The position numbers and the translations under genes were made by a program. Of a stretch of 64,000 bases of DNA, positions 1-10,648 are shown piece by piece (position 1 is the stretch's first letter; every line of letters starts with the position of its first letter). Under the pieces are notes generated by a model that saw only the letters and a program-made list of their open reading frames with translations, was not told the origin of the DNA and did no database searches. This DNA comes from Lepus europaeus. Taxonomy: Eukaryota > Chordata > Mammalia > Lagomorpha > Leporidae. The stretch spans positions 13,741,138 through 13,805,137 of the forward strand of contig NC_084831.1 in assembly GCF_033115175.1 (NCBI RefSeq). Direction: 5' to 3'.

Positions 1-89
1 GTGGGCAGGCGCGGAGGGTGAGTGCGGAGGAAGTTGCCCAGGGTTGCAGCACCAAGGGCCAGGTTGACCTGAGAAGGAGTAAAGACTTA

Positions 90-398
90 GTTTTTAAATT
101 GATTTTCATTTTATTTGAAAGGCATACACATGTACACACACACAGAGAGAGACAGACACACAGATAGATCTTCCATCCTCTGGTTCACTCCCCAAATGCC
201 TGTAACAGCCAGGACTAGGCGAGGCTGAAGGCAAGAGGCAGAGACCCAGGTACCTGAGCCATTACCCCTTGCCTCCCAGCGTGGGCATTAGCAGGAAGCT
301 GGACTCAGAAGCAGAGTTGGGACTTGAACTCAGGCACTCTGATGGGGGATACGGGTATCTTCACTGGTGTCTTCATTGCTAAGCCAAAGTCCAGCTCT
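90..398 (-). mobile_element. C-SINE, diverged
   Basis: Reverse-strand SINE: tail-side ATTTGAAAGGCA and CACACAGAGAGAGA, body GGTTCACTCCCCAAATG and TTAGCAGGAAGCTGGACTC. Diverged from the consensus. Confidence 0.85.
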
Positions 399-424
399 AA
401 ATTGATTTTTAAGATTTCATTTAT

Positions 425-754
425 AGAGACTGGTGCTGTGGCGTAGCAGGTAAAGCCACCGCCTGCAGTGCTGGCATCCCATATCGGCGCAGGTTTGAGT
501 CCTGGCTGCTCCTTTTGTAATCCAGCTCTCTGCTATGGCCTGGGAAAGCAGCAGAAGATGGCCCAAGTCCTTGGGCCCCTGCACCTGTGTGGGAGACCTG
601 GAGGAAGCTTCTGGCTCCTGGCTTTGGATCAGCACAGCTTCAGCCGTTGCGGCCAATTGGGGAGTGAACCAGCAGGTAGAAGATCTCTCTCTCTCTTTCT
701 GCCTTTCTTTCTCTCTCTGTGTAACTCTTTCAAATAAATAAAATTTTAAAAAAG
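425..754 (+). mobile_element. C-SINE inserted in the tail of another SINE
   Basis: Full-length older-type copy from ACTGGTGCTGTGGCGTAG to CAAATAAATAAAATTTT. Flanked by the 13-base target duplication AGATTTCATTTAT at 412-424 and 755-767. The target is the A/T tail of the reverse SINE at 755-1035. Confidence 0.95.
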
Positions 755-1035
755 AGATTTCATTTATTTATTTACTTATTTATTTGAAAGGCAGAGAGAC
801 AGAGAGAGAGAAATCTTACATACACTGGCTCACTCCCCAAATGAGTGCAACAGCCAAGGGTGAGTTAGGTGGAAGCCATGAACCCAGAACTCCATCTGGG
901 CCTCCCACGTGGTGGCAGGGACCAAAGTACTCAGGCCCTCATGTGCTGCAGGCACAGTAGCAGGAAGCTGAACGCCAGGGTGCTAGAATTTGAACTGGAG
1001 CTTCAATACGGGTGACACCTGCCAGCTGCCCCACC
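755..1035 (-). mobile_element. C-SINE, older
   Basis: Reverse-strand SINE with TTTATTTGAAAGGCAGAGAG at the tail and a degraded head near CAGCTGCCCC. Confidence 0.85.
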
Positions 1036-1358
1036 CCCACCCCCAGACTTCTGGGGAGCTGCGTGAAGGCTCATGGGACCTTTCAGTACCAGTTCTCCAA
1101 CTTCCTGGGTATCTCTGATCATTTTAAGACAACAGTTTAAAAAAACACCACCACAATAGGGTGTATCTAGAATGTTAAAGATTTTTTTAAGGCCTAAGCA
1201 AATTATAAATAACTATTCACCTCCACTACCAATTCACCAGTTATTAATCTGACAAAATGCACTGGCACCACGCCACCTGTTGGGGATTCAGCCTGACAGA
1301 TGTCGGCCCCCTGCTGAGAGAGACAGGCAGTAAAAGAGGAAGTTCAGAGAGGAGACTC

Positions 1359-1685
1359 TTTTTTTTTGACAGGCAGAGTTAGACAGTGAGAGAGAGAGAC
1401 AGAGAGAAAGGTCTTCCTTTTCCGTTGGTTCACTTCCCAGATGGCTGCCACAGCTGGTACGCTGCGCCGATCCGAAGCCAGGAGCCAGGTGCTTCCTCCT
1501 GGTCTCCCATGTGAGTGCAGGGCCCAAGCACTTGGGCCATCCTCCACTGCCTTTGCGGGCCACAGCAGAGAGCTGGACTGGAAGAGGAACAACCGGGACA
1601 GAATCTGGCGCCCCAACCGGGACTAGAACCCGGGGTGCCGGCGCCGCAGGCGGAAGATTAGCCTAGTGAGCCGTGGTGCCAGCTC
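1359..1685 (-). mobile_element. C-SINE, young type
   Basis: Reverse-strand copy with TTTTTTTTGACAGGCAGAGT, ACCGGGACAGAATCTGG-type body and GCCGCAGGCGGAAGATTAG head; well preserved. Confidence 0.93.
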
Positions 1686-3096
1686 AGGGCTCCAAAGAGG
1701 GAGAGAACTTAAATAACACTTACCCAAGTTTTGAGACACAACCGTGGGCCTCTCCTGCGTCTATGTCCAAAGACGGTGTGCTTAGCTTCTGGAGGTTCTT
1801 CAGAGAAATATGTAAATTGCTCTTGGGGAACAAACTGGAAAAACCAGCCATGGGTCCACAGGGTGTGGGACCTGGAGGAGATGAAGGAGCAGTTAGCCTG
1901 GGGCTCTGGGACGCCTGGCTCTGGGCTGCCCCTCTCTGCCACCCTGGCCCTGACTGTGCCAGCTCCTCTGCCGGGGACGCCTCTCTCAGCAGGGCCAGGG
2001 GCACTCACCACTGGCAGGTGCACCACGCCACCTCACCCCTCTGGACTCTCTCTTTGTTCCCTGAGCTGTGGTTACTGCAGGTAGCTCCTGGGTTTGCCTG
2101 GGCAGCAGAGGGCAGCCACCGCATCTCCCCCACTTCTGTATCCTGGTGCCCAGGCGGGCACCTGCCACGAGGTGGTGGATGCTCAGAGAATGCCGGCTAT
2201 TCGCAAAAAGCAATGAACTAGTTTCCGGGCTTAAGCCCAAGCTCAGTGTCTCTGGGTGGTTCTTTCCCTGTTCATCCTCCAGTGCAGACCTGGAGGAGAA
2301 AGCAGGTGGAAAAGGGACCCACAGATATCCCAGGGCCCCAAACCAGGGTCAACCAAGACTTCAGACCATCTGAGCTTCATCTAGGCCGGGCCTGCGCTGC
2401 CAGGGAGCAGGAATCCTATGTTGCACCTGTTGATGCCCCGGCAGCGTAGTTGGTAAGTTACCAGTGGTAATGTTCTCCCCGGGGTTGTCACCATTCTCCA
2501 GAGCATGGAATATGCTTGTGCTATGACTGAAAATCAGAAATATTCGAACCACAGGCCCAATTGTGTCAGAAAGATGCACGCAGGAAAAAGGAGCGGGCTC
2601 TGACGTTATCTGTGAACGATGAGGCTTTTCTGTGGCTTCCAAATTCTCGGCCGTCGATGCGCACGGCTTTGGAACTCTACAGAAAGCTATCTGTGTGCTT
2701 CTGTCCCCGGACACAGGACTGTTAGGCTATGCAGTAGGATGAGGCCAAGCAGAGGGGATGGTAGTGATTTAAATTTTTCCCTTTGTGTTATGGGAATTCT
2801 CAATATTTTAACATCAAGATCAGGAAAAAAAAAAGACATCATTAAAAAGACAGCAGGGTTTGCTAGGACTGGCGCACACGAGCTGGTGAGAAGAATTCTG
2901 TGTTTCTCTGCCCAGCTCTGCGTCAGTGCCGTGAATTCCTGAAATTAGCACAGTGGGAATACTTAGGCTGCAGGAATTGACAAATGCTACGAATCAGGGA
3001 TTTTTATGTTTTCTTTCCTTAGGGAGGTGGTGGGCTGGCATCCCACTGCAACTACAATGTAATTCCAGTTTTGCCTTTAAACAATGGTTCTCAGAT
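1686..3096. other. Unassigned sequence (putative TMCO4 intron)
   Basis: No gene or clear repeat recognised. Short open frames on both strands lack family motifs. Confidence 0.5.
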
Positions 3097-3412
3097 GGGG
3101 CTGGCAGTGTGGCATCACAGGTACAGTCCCTGCCTGGGACACTGCATTGCACAGGGGTGTTGGCTCGTGTCCCGGCTGCTCCACTCCCATCCAGCTCCCT
3201 GCTGATGCACCTGGGAAAGAGTGGAAGAGGGCCCAAGGGTGTGGGCCCCTGCCACCAGTGTGGGAAACCCAGACAAACTTCTTGGCTTAAGCCTGGCCCA
3301 GCTCTGGCCACTGTGGTCCTTTGGGGAGTGAACCAGCAGATGGAAGATCTTTCTCCGTCTCTTCCTCTCTCTATACTTCTGACTCTCAAGTAAACAAGTA
3401 GAGCTTTATAAA
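3097..3412 (+). mobile_element. C-SINE, older
   Basis: Plus-strand copy from GGGGCTGGCAGTGTGGCATC through GGGGAGTGAACCAGCAGATG to a degraded AAGTAAACAAGTA tail. Confidence 0.88.
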
Positions 3413-4023
3413 GAGCTCCCACCTCCCATTTCCCCTCCCCTGCTTCCTTTTGGGAAAGAAGCAAACAAAGGCTCTGGGAGCACAGGGAAGGCACCAGGAC
3501 GTCTACAATTGCTGACATTCGGTGCTGGCACTGGGGGACTGCAGGCGACTGGGCTTGGCTTTTTCTATTGTTGGCACTTCCATCATGAGCTTATTGAATT
3601 TTTGTCATTAAAAAATCTTGAATTAAGACCAATTCTGTCTGTTGATCTTGTGGGAGATAAGCTCACCTGAGACCACTTGCCCACTAAAGGCTGGCCTCAA
3701 ACATGGAGGAAGCAGAAAGCGCGGTCTTAGCGAGGTGACCAGCAGGTGGAAGCAGGCCCACCCTCAGGCACTCAACTCCTTTTATTCCTACGACACAGGA
3801 TCCCTTCCCCCAGTTCCTCATTGGCTGAGCAACTCGATTTAAACAAGGTTAAATGCCTAGAGCAAGGGGAGGGGGAGGCCGTGGGGCTGGGCAGGTAGGA
3901 TGGGGGAGGGGGAGGTTACACATGGGGCCCCAGGCAAAAGCTTCTTCAAAAAGGAATCTAACAGCCTTGGGTGCAACCCAGCGTTTCACATCATAAAGTG
4001 CTGCCCATACCCAACAGCCCTGC

Positions 4024-4260
4024 AGAGAGAAGGGGGGAGGGGGAGAGGGGAGGGGGAGGGGGAGAGGGAGAGGAGGAGGAGAGAGGGGAGGGAGAGGGAA
4101 TGGAGGGGAAAGAGGAGGAGGGAGAGGAAGAGGGAGAGGGAATGGAGGGGAAAGAGGAGGAGGGAGAGGAAGAGGGAGAGGGAGAGGAGGAGGAGGGAAG
4201 GGAGGGGGAGGGAGAGGAAATGGAGGGAAAGGAGGAGTGGGGGGGAGGGAGGCGGGGAGC
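4024..4260 (+). repeat. Purine-rich GA/G minisatellite with G-quadruplex-type runs
   Basis: About 237 bases almost free of pyrimidines. Five G runs of 4-6 bases lie at 4032-4062, separated by 1-3 bases, the classic G-quadruplex pattern. Two copies of a 42-base unit follow (about 4096-4137 and 4138-4179). It appears to have expanded from the GA tail region of the reverse SINE to its right. Confidence 0.9.
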
Positions 4261-4480
4261 CAGGAGCTGGGAATTCAATCCAGGTCTCTCACGTGGGTGG
4301 CAAGGATCCAAATACTTGAGCCACCTGCTACCTCCTAGAGCACACGTTAGCAAGAAGCTAGAATCGGAATAAGGCCAGAGCCAGGACTTGACTCGGGCAT
4401 CCTGCTCCCATGTAGGTTGTGGGAGTCCCAAGGGGGCACCCCAACCACGTGCCACACCTGGCCCTGGCAGCTGAGCTTTA
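4255..4480 (-). mobile_element. C-SINE body next to an expanded purine tract
   Basis: Reverse-strand body: GAGCCAGGAGCTGGGAATTC, CAGGTCTCTCACGTGGGTGG, GTTAGCAAGAAGCTAGAATC. Diverged head. Confidence 0.75.
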
Positions 4481-4660
4481 AGTGGCCCTGCAGTGCAATG
4501 AAATAACCACGAACAGGAAGACGGCTGCAGTGTCCAGGAGGCTGAAGCCTAATCGCCCTGGAGCTAAGGAGGGAGAGGGGTTTAGCTGAAGAAGCCCTTC
4601 ACACTCAGAGCGCAGTGCCATCCTGGGGCCTGAAACTGAGGGCAGCGGCTGAACGATCAG

Positions 4661-4682
4661 ACACACACACACACACACACAC
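4661..4682 (+). repeat. (AC)11 microsatellite
   Basis: Perfect AC dinucleotide repeat of 22 bases. Confidence 0.97.
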
Positions 4683-4763
4683 GCTCCCCTGCGAAACACA
4701 CTCTGGAGAGGCTCCGAGGAGGAAGGCTTCTAGGGGGGCTTGGTTCAGCCCCCAGCCCCCCAC

Positions 4764-4785
4764 CACACACACACACACACACACA
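4764..4785 (+). repeat. (AC)11 microsatellite, second tract
   Basis: Perfect AC/CA repeat of about 22 bases, about 80 bases from the first tract and in the same phase direction. Confidence 0.97.
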
Positions 4786-5244
4786 GAATCCTCGAGGAGA
4801 GAAACCTGTTCTATCTGGAGGTCTAATTGGAAGCCAGAGGTTAAGTGAGGCATCTCGGGAGGTCTCCATGGCAACAGTCCCAACACAGAGGAACCCAGGT
4901 TTCGGACAATCACGTTACAGGACAGAAAAAAAAGAGAGAGATGCTGGTGCAGAAGGGTGCTCCCATCCTACCCACTTGAGCAGCCCAGAGGGAGGGTGGG
5001 AGGGTGGGGAGGCGGTGTGACAGTCTGCCACCGGGCAGACACCGGGCTCTGGGACTTTGGGGCCACGTTGGCTGCTGCCCCATCCTCCATGTGGGTCATG
5101 GCAGGTGTCTCCCCACGGTCTCTTGCCCCCTTCTCCTCACCCTTGGGCACTCACCAGGCAGCATCGAGTGTCAGACCAGAGTCTCTTCTCACCCGCCATC
5201 CAGGTCCTGACACGGCAATGGGGCGGCTCCTCCCCCCCTCCTTC

Positions 5245-5480
5245 TGCTCTGCCGCCCCCCACGCTGCTCCCTGCCCACTCCAGCATGCTCCCACCACACG
5301 GCCTTTGCACCGGCTGTCCCCTCTGCCGGGAGACACAGCAAACACCCTCACTCCTTCTCGTCTTCGCACAGGCCTCACACCTCAGAGAAACCCCTGCCCT
5401 GGGCCTCACCCAGCCCCTTCTCCCTAGGGCTCTACGTTGCCCACAGCACCCATCAGCGTCTGGCACGTGAGATGACTGGC
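5245..5480 (+). repeat. L2-like LINE relic
   Basis: GGCCTTTGCACCGGCTGTCC followed by CTCAGAGAAACCCCTGCCCT and CAGCACCCATCAGCGTCTGG resembles the conserved L2 3' region. Old and diverged. Confidence 0.6.
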
Positions 5481-5846
5481 CCGTGATGCTCAGCTCCCTC
5501 TGCCCGCAAGTGCACAGAGCATAAACATGTGGGGGATAATTAAAAAACACCTGCTTAGGAGAATGAGAAAATAACTCAAGAGGCAAATTGGCCTGGAAAG
5601 GAAGAAGGGGAGATGGAGAAGTCTGCATCAGTGCACCTGACCCCTGGTTTTCACACTGCTGGACACGGCTCCAGGCACTGCTCTTACTCTGGTGGGCAAG
5701 AGGAGACACAGTGTGAACACATGGTGTGAACAACCTAACACCCTTCTTTTAAATCACGACAGCAAATGATGCAGCAACGTCACTTCTGGCTCCACCCCAG
5801 GGGACCGACAGCAGGGTCTGAGACATCTGGACACCCCTGAGCACGG

Positions 5847-5918
5847 CAGCCCCATTCACACCAGCAGCCCCATTCACACCAGCAGCCCCATTCACACCAG
5901 CAGCCCCATTCACGCCAG
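5847..5918 (+). repeat. 18-bp tandem repeat, four copies, in L1 3' UTR
   Basis: The unit CAGCCCCATTCACACCAG is repeated four times; the last copy has one change. It aligns with a single 18-base segment of the L1 3' UTR (CAGCATTATTCACAATAG in common L1s), so it is a local amplification of L1 sequence. Confidence 0.9.
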
Positions 5919-6264
5919 CCGAGAGGGGGAGGCAGCCCAGCTGCCATCCGTGGGTGAATGGATAAACAGGCGTGGCGCCCGCCCGCGAGGGAACACTATG
6001 CAGCCTTGAAAAAGGAATTCTGCCGAGTGCTGTAAGGTGAATGAACCCCGAACACATGGTGGACCAAACCAGCCACAGAAAGATAAACACAGCATGACCG
6101 CAAGAATGTGAGGTGCCCATGGCGGTCAAACTCAGGGAGACAGGAGGCAGGATTATGAGGGACCAGGGCTGGAGGAGCTGTAGTTTAATGCGTGTGGAGT
6201 TTCAGACCTATGTATTGGAAAGTCCTAACATCAATGAACTGTACAATTAAAAATGGGTGAGACG

Positions 6265-6588
6265 GGGGCCGGCACTGTGGCACAGCGGTGCAGTGCACCA
6301 GCATCCTGTATGGGCGCCGGTTCAAGTCCTGGATGCTCCACTTCTGATCCAGCTTCCTAATATGCCTGGGAAAGCAGAAGATGGCCCAAGTGTTTGGGCC
6401 CCTGCACCCACATGGGAGACCTGGATGAAACTCCAGGCTCCTGGCTTTGGCATGGCCCAGTCCTAGCCATTGCAGTCATTTGGGGAGTGAACCAAAGATT
6501 GGAAGAGCTCTCTCTCTCTCTCTCTCTGCCTCTCCTCTGTAGTCCTGACTTTCAAATAAATAAATAAACCTTAATTTTTTTTTTAAAT
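6265..6588 (+). mobile_element. C-SINE inserted in L1 3' UTR
   Basis: Plus-strand copy from GGGGCCGGCACTGTGGCAC to CAAATAAATAAACC. L1 sequence resumes on the far side. Confidence 0.92.
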
Positions 6589-6649
6589 AGTTAAGCTGGC
6601 AAAGTCCACAGTATGTGCATTTTATCACAACATCCAACTTTTAAACATT

Positions 6650-6830
6650 TAACCTGTCACAGTAACGCCTGGTAAATGTTAGCCATGCGTCATCTTGCTT
6701 CTTCCCAAAATTCAAGGCAGGTACTGTTGGTTCCATTTTACAGACGGGAACAGAGAGGCCATGGGAAACTAAGATCAAGGTCACCACACTAGGAAAACCT
6801 GGGAACCCTGTACCTGGGTCTCAGCCCGAG
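6650..6830 (-). repeat. MIR relic
   Basis: CCATTTTACAGACGGGAACAG and AAGGTCACCACACTAGG match the reverse complement of the MIR core and flank. Confidence 0.6.
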
Positions 6831-7164
6831 GCGGCCACTGTAGCTGTGATGCTGTCTTGCTTCCTTGGTGGAGTTCACACTCCAGAGTGGCCCAAAAGGT
6901 TTCAGACTGGGTTTGAAGACCATGAGGCCAGTGGGGCCGCTGGCCCATTGTTCCCAGGCTCAGGCCCCTCTTCCCAGCCTGCTCCAGGCACCTCTGGGAT
7001 GGGCCCAGCTGCCTTCCCCATCCCCTCCCCTCTCCCCATGGTGAACCACCCCCTCTCCCGTCCTCAGTCCACGCTACTCTGTGGGCCTGGGTCCCATGTC
7101 CCAGCGGTGCCCTTTTCCCAAAGCACAGTTTGATCTAACATCTGCTAGGGTTTCCTGGAGGCCC

Positions 7165-7300
7165 GTCCTCACAATCCCACCTCATGAGGAAGAGCCGGTC
7201 ACTGTACCCATTTTTCACATGAAAAAACCGAGGCTCACAGAAGTAGAAGGACACAGATGACAACTGGCAGGCCCAGGACACACCCCAGGCCTGCATGACC
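7165..7300 (-). repeat. MIR relic
   Basis: CCCATTTTTCACATGAAAAA and CCGAGGCTCACAGAAG match reverse MIR. Confidence 0.55.
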
Positions 7301-7795
7301 TCACACACCAAGTTCTCTTACTAAGGGGCCTTGGGGTCTGCTACATGCCTTCCTGGCTTTGTCCAGCTAAAGCGGGGCGTGGCCTCCTCCAGGGCGTAAC
7401 GTCCAGTTTGCTTCTGTGCTGGAGAGAGTCAGGAGGGCCCAGGCGAGAGTGGGTGAAGCATCGGCGTTCCCCCATCAGAACGCTGGCTAGTCATGCATTC
7501 ATTCAGGGCTACACCAGCGGGGCCACCGCTCCCCCACCTCCCTGCGCTGCCGGATTTGCTGATGGAGCCGCCCAGCCCCTGACCATGCACGGCAGGTTTA
7601 CCGGTCTACACTCGGTCTCTCTCGCTGGAGGAAGCTCCAGCACGGCAGAGGCTTTGGTGACGTATTCCCTGACGCATCCGGGACAGTGCCTGGCAGAGGA
7701 GACGCTCAATTCCTAGAGCTCTGTGAATGAATGAATGAACACCCATCTCGGCTACTGAGGAAGGCTCGCGGCTCACTCGCTTTAGAGAAAGCAAG

Positions 7796-7811
7796 CCCCC
7801 CCCCCCCCCCC
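7796..7811 (+). repeat. Poly-C run, 16 bases
   Basis: Uninterrupted C homopolymer; one of four such runs of 14 or more in the window. Confidence 0.95.
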
Positions 7812-8589
7812 GTTGGCTCACGGGGGACGCCCTGCAGGCAGATGTCACTGCTCAGCACACTGCCACAGCCCCGGAAGTCACGGGAGCAGTGCCGGGTACA
7901 GGCCAGTGCCGGGTACGCACAGACGTCGAGCCCAGCGAGTCCAACCTGGGAGATGCATGCCCGGGATTCGTGGCATGGGGTATCTGGAATGCAGATCTAG
8001 GCTGAGCTAAAAGCTGAAGAATGAGGAGGTACATACCTGGGAAAAGAGGAGGAGGAGGAAGAGTGGTCCAGGAGGGCAGGTGCAAAGGCCCTGGGGGTGG
8101 GGGGTGGGCTGCCTGGGGCACTGGGGTTCTTCAGAAAGGGTCTGAGCTGGAGGAGAGCACCAGGCACAGACACAGGGCCTGCCGGGGCACACGGAAACTC
8201 TGTGCTATTTACCCTCAGAAATGAGAAGCCATAGCAGGGCTTTAGGCAGAGCGTGGGACCGTCAGAGGGTCCAGCACCGGCCGGTTAGGTGGAAAGGGGG
8301 CTGCAAGCCCCGCTCCGGCCCCCTTCTAACGGCTGCAACATCTTCAAGGAAGTGAAGCCTCCCCCTCACCTGCAGCTACAACTCACAACAGCAGTGTCTA
8401 CAAAAACACTGGCAGGAAGACGGCGGTGACAAACCACAAACCACTGGACCGGTTTCTCAGGCCCCACAACTGCAAGCCAAGGTGCTGCTCCACCTTGTAG
8501 TCCTGGGGTGGAGGAGGGAGAGTTTTAGCCTTAGAAGAAATCCCCCAGGCAACTAATTATTCAACCGTGTCCTTCCAGCCACCCCCTGG

Positions 8590-8760
8590 GCTCAGCACCG
8601 GGGTGGGGGGGTTCCCATAATCCCGTGACAACCTGGGAGAGAGGTATTTTACACCAGGGTGAGGGAGCTCGCCCAGGGCAGTCAGTGACACAGCTGCAAA
8701 GCTGGGACCTGAGCCCGCCTCTATGTGACATGGGACCTGAGCCCACCTCTGTGTGACATC
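8590..8760 (-). repeat. MIR relic containing a 28-bp duplication
   Basis: GAGGTATTTTACACCAGGGTG and CAGTCAGTGACACAGCTGC resemble reverse MIR. The sequence TGGGACCTGAGCCCGCCTCT and the following 8 bases (8703-8730) are repeated at 8731-8758 with two changes. Confidence 0.6.
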
Positions 8761-8897
8761 GCTGAAACGCTGAGTGTGGGGCGTGAGCATCCCGCTAGGG
8801 GGCCCGGGCAGGGGACCCTGGCCTCCGTGCCTGCCTCTTGTTCTCTCCACTGGGAGCAGTAACAGGTTATCCACAGTCCTACAGCCCCTAAATAAAC

Positions 8898-8963
8898 AGG
8901 CACTTGCCTATGACTGATCCGGCAAGGCCCAGGCACTTGCCTATGACTGATCTGGCAAGGCCC
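8898..8963 (+). repeat. 33-bp tandem duplication
   Basis: The unit starting AGGCACTTGCCTATGACTGA at 8898-8930 is repeated at 8931-8963 with a single change. Confidence 0.95.
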
Positions 8964-9034
8964 CCCACGGAGGCCCGGCTCTGGGCTGCACCTCACCACC
9001 TGCAGAGCATTCTGGGGGTCCCTGTCCTGTGACC

Positions 9035-9130
9035 AGCAGGCAATCGGAGAGGTGGAGGGACACACTCAAGGTCACACAGCTTGGAAGGGGCAGGTCCAGG
9101 CTCCCAGCTCTGCTGGCTCCAAGGTTAGCT
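9035..9130 (-). repeat. MIR relic
   Basis: CTCAAGGTCACACAGCTTGG is typical of reverse MIR. Confidence 0.55.
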
Positions 9131-9379
9131 TAGGGCCGCCTATGGACACTCTACCCACCTACCCTGCCCCTCCCCGACCCCACACGCTTGGGGGTGGGGG
9201 GAAGCACAGGCCAGCTGAGGCATCGGGGATGAGGCCCGAGAGCGCCCAAGCTCAGCCGGCCTGGGGACCTTCAGAGTCACCTTGTCACCTGAGACACACT
9301 CCAGGCCTAAACGGGAGCATACAGTAGTGGTGAACGGATGGGGCCCCACAAACGGAGAGGGGTGACTGCCCGTTTTCGG

Positions 9380-10330
9380 CAGGGAAATGACGGCTGAGTT
9401 AGGGACCGGAGCCCCGTGGCCCTGCTCTGGGTTAGGCAGGAGGGGTGCACCCCGTCCTCCCTCCGGGTCTGACCCGCACGGCTGGGCACGGTTGCGCAGG
9501 GCAAGGGCGCTGTGCCCCACACTGGGGTCACGCTCCGCAGGCAGCAAGCCAGGTTCCCGTGCCCCTCTCCTTCCTGCCGGTGCGCTCCTGGGGAGACCAC
9601 TGCGTCTCTTCGAGCCTCAGTTTACCCGGTGGCACAACCCTCCCCGGCTGCAGCCACAGGCAGCAGGGCAGGACCGCGCAGGCCGGCTCCTCTCCAGGGA
9701 AGGCCGGCTGCAGTGCCTCGTGACCCTGCGTGACCTTGGCCAAGGCCTCTTCCTCCCCACTCCGACGCCCTCACTGACCAAGGAGGCGTCCTCTACAGGC
9801 TCACGGCCTCAGTTTCCCCGTCGGCCGCCAGCCCGCAGGACCTCTGCGGGCACTTCCGGCTTTGAAATCGAACCCGCCACCCCCGGGGCAGCCCCAACTC
9901 AGGGCAGCGCCGCCGGAGAGCGCGCGCCGCTTCCTGGGGGGTCCGCAGCCCGCGGGGGCGGGGACGGGCCCGGGGTCCGGCGGCTCCCGGCCCCCTTACC
10001 TGCAGGCGGCGGCGGCGCGCAGGCGGCAGCGCGGGCGGCGCGAGCTCCTCCCACCCGGCCCGCCCCGGCCCTGCCCGCCGCGGCTCCGGCTCCGGCCCCG
10101 GCCCGGCCCGCCGCCTGCGCAGCCCGCCCCGAGCGCGCCGGGTCGCCGCCGGCCGGGCGTGCGTGCGTCGGGCGCGGAGGCGCGGGGCCTTCCGGGCCTG
10201 GCTGCCCCGCGGAGCGTCCCCACGGGACAGGGCAGCCGGCGTGGGGAAGGGACGGAGTGCAACCTGCCCGGGCCTGGCCCCCATCTGGGTGGGAGGCGCT
10301 CACGCAGGGCCTGGGCCGGGCAGAGAGGGG
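9380..10330. promoter_or_regulatory. TMCO4: CpG island, probable TMCO4 promoter
   Basis: This is the only strongly GC- and CpG-rich block in the window, densest from about 9850 to 10310, with many GGCGG/CCGCCC Sp1-type boxes around 10010-10150. It lies about 18 kb from RNF186, on the side where TMCO4 starts in human. In human both genes are on the minus strand, with the TMCO4 5' end facing RNF186. Assignment to TMCO4 is by synteny, not by coding sequence. Confidence 0.6.
10000..10200 (-). other. TMCO4: Putative non-coding exon 1 of TMCO4, with 5' splice donor
   Basis: On the minus strand the sequence CCTGCAG|GTAAGGG gives a consensus 5' splice donor with the last exonic base at 10000, in the middle of the CpG island. 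The exon would run back toward about 10150-10300; its 5' end is not defined. No TMCO4 coding sequence was recognised in the window, so coding exons should lie to the left of position 1. A promoter of an unannotated non-coding RNA is the main alternative. Confidence 0.45.
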
Positions 10331-10372
10331 AGGGCCCCCAAGCTTGGATGGAAATCTGCGAAAATACATCTT

Positions 10373-10648
10373 TTTGTTTTTTTTAATTGTTATTTATTTG
10401 AAAGGCAGAGTTAGAGAGAGAGACAGAGATAGAGAGGTCTTCTATTGCTGGTTCACTCCACACCACAATGGCCAGGGCTGGGCCACGCTGAAGCCAGGAG
10501 CCAGGAGCTTCTTCCAGGTGTCCCACTTGCCCAAGCACTCGGGCCATCCTTGTTGCTTTCCCAGGTGCATTAGCAGGGAGCTGGATCAAAAGTGGAGCCG
10601 TGCGTCTCCAACCAGCACCTGCTAAGCCACAACACCCCCACACCCCCG
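10373..10648 (-). mobile_element. C-SINE at the edge of the CpG island
   Basis: Reverse-strand copy with TTATTTGAAAGGCAGAGTTA tail side and GCTAAGCCACAACACC head. Target duplication AAAATACATCTT (10361-10372) and AAAATGCATCTT (10649-10660). Confidence 0.92.

Larger units (their letters stand above)
5755..6640 (+). mobile_element. L1 3' UTR fragment, interrupted by a SINE
   Basis: Plus-oriented L1 3' end: TGGGTGAATGGATAAACA, ACTATGCAGCCTTGAAAAA and GAACTGTACAATTAAAAATG. It continues after the SINE at 6265-6588 with GTTAAGCTGGCAAAG and TGTGCATTTTATCACAACA. It contains an amplified 18-base unit (see 5847). Confidence 0.85.

Noticed and set aside
5749..6129. 126-codon minus-strand frame with a GAAGVN repeat peptide
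   Set aside because: Translation of the 18-base tandem repeat within an L1 3' UTR.
1..9999. TMCO4 coding exons
   Set aside because: The minus-strand translations were compared by eye with remembered TMCO4 features (conserved N-terminal and central membrane and hydrolase-like segments) and none were found.
9387..10625. 412-codon plus-strand open frame across the CpG island
   Set aside because: GC-rich sequence rarely contains stop codons. The translation is low-complexity Pro/Ala/Arg without domains, and its end lies in a reverse SINE.
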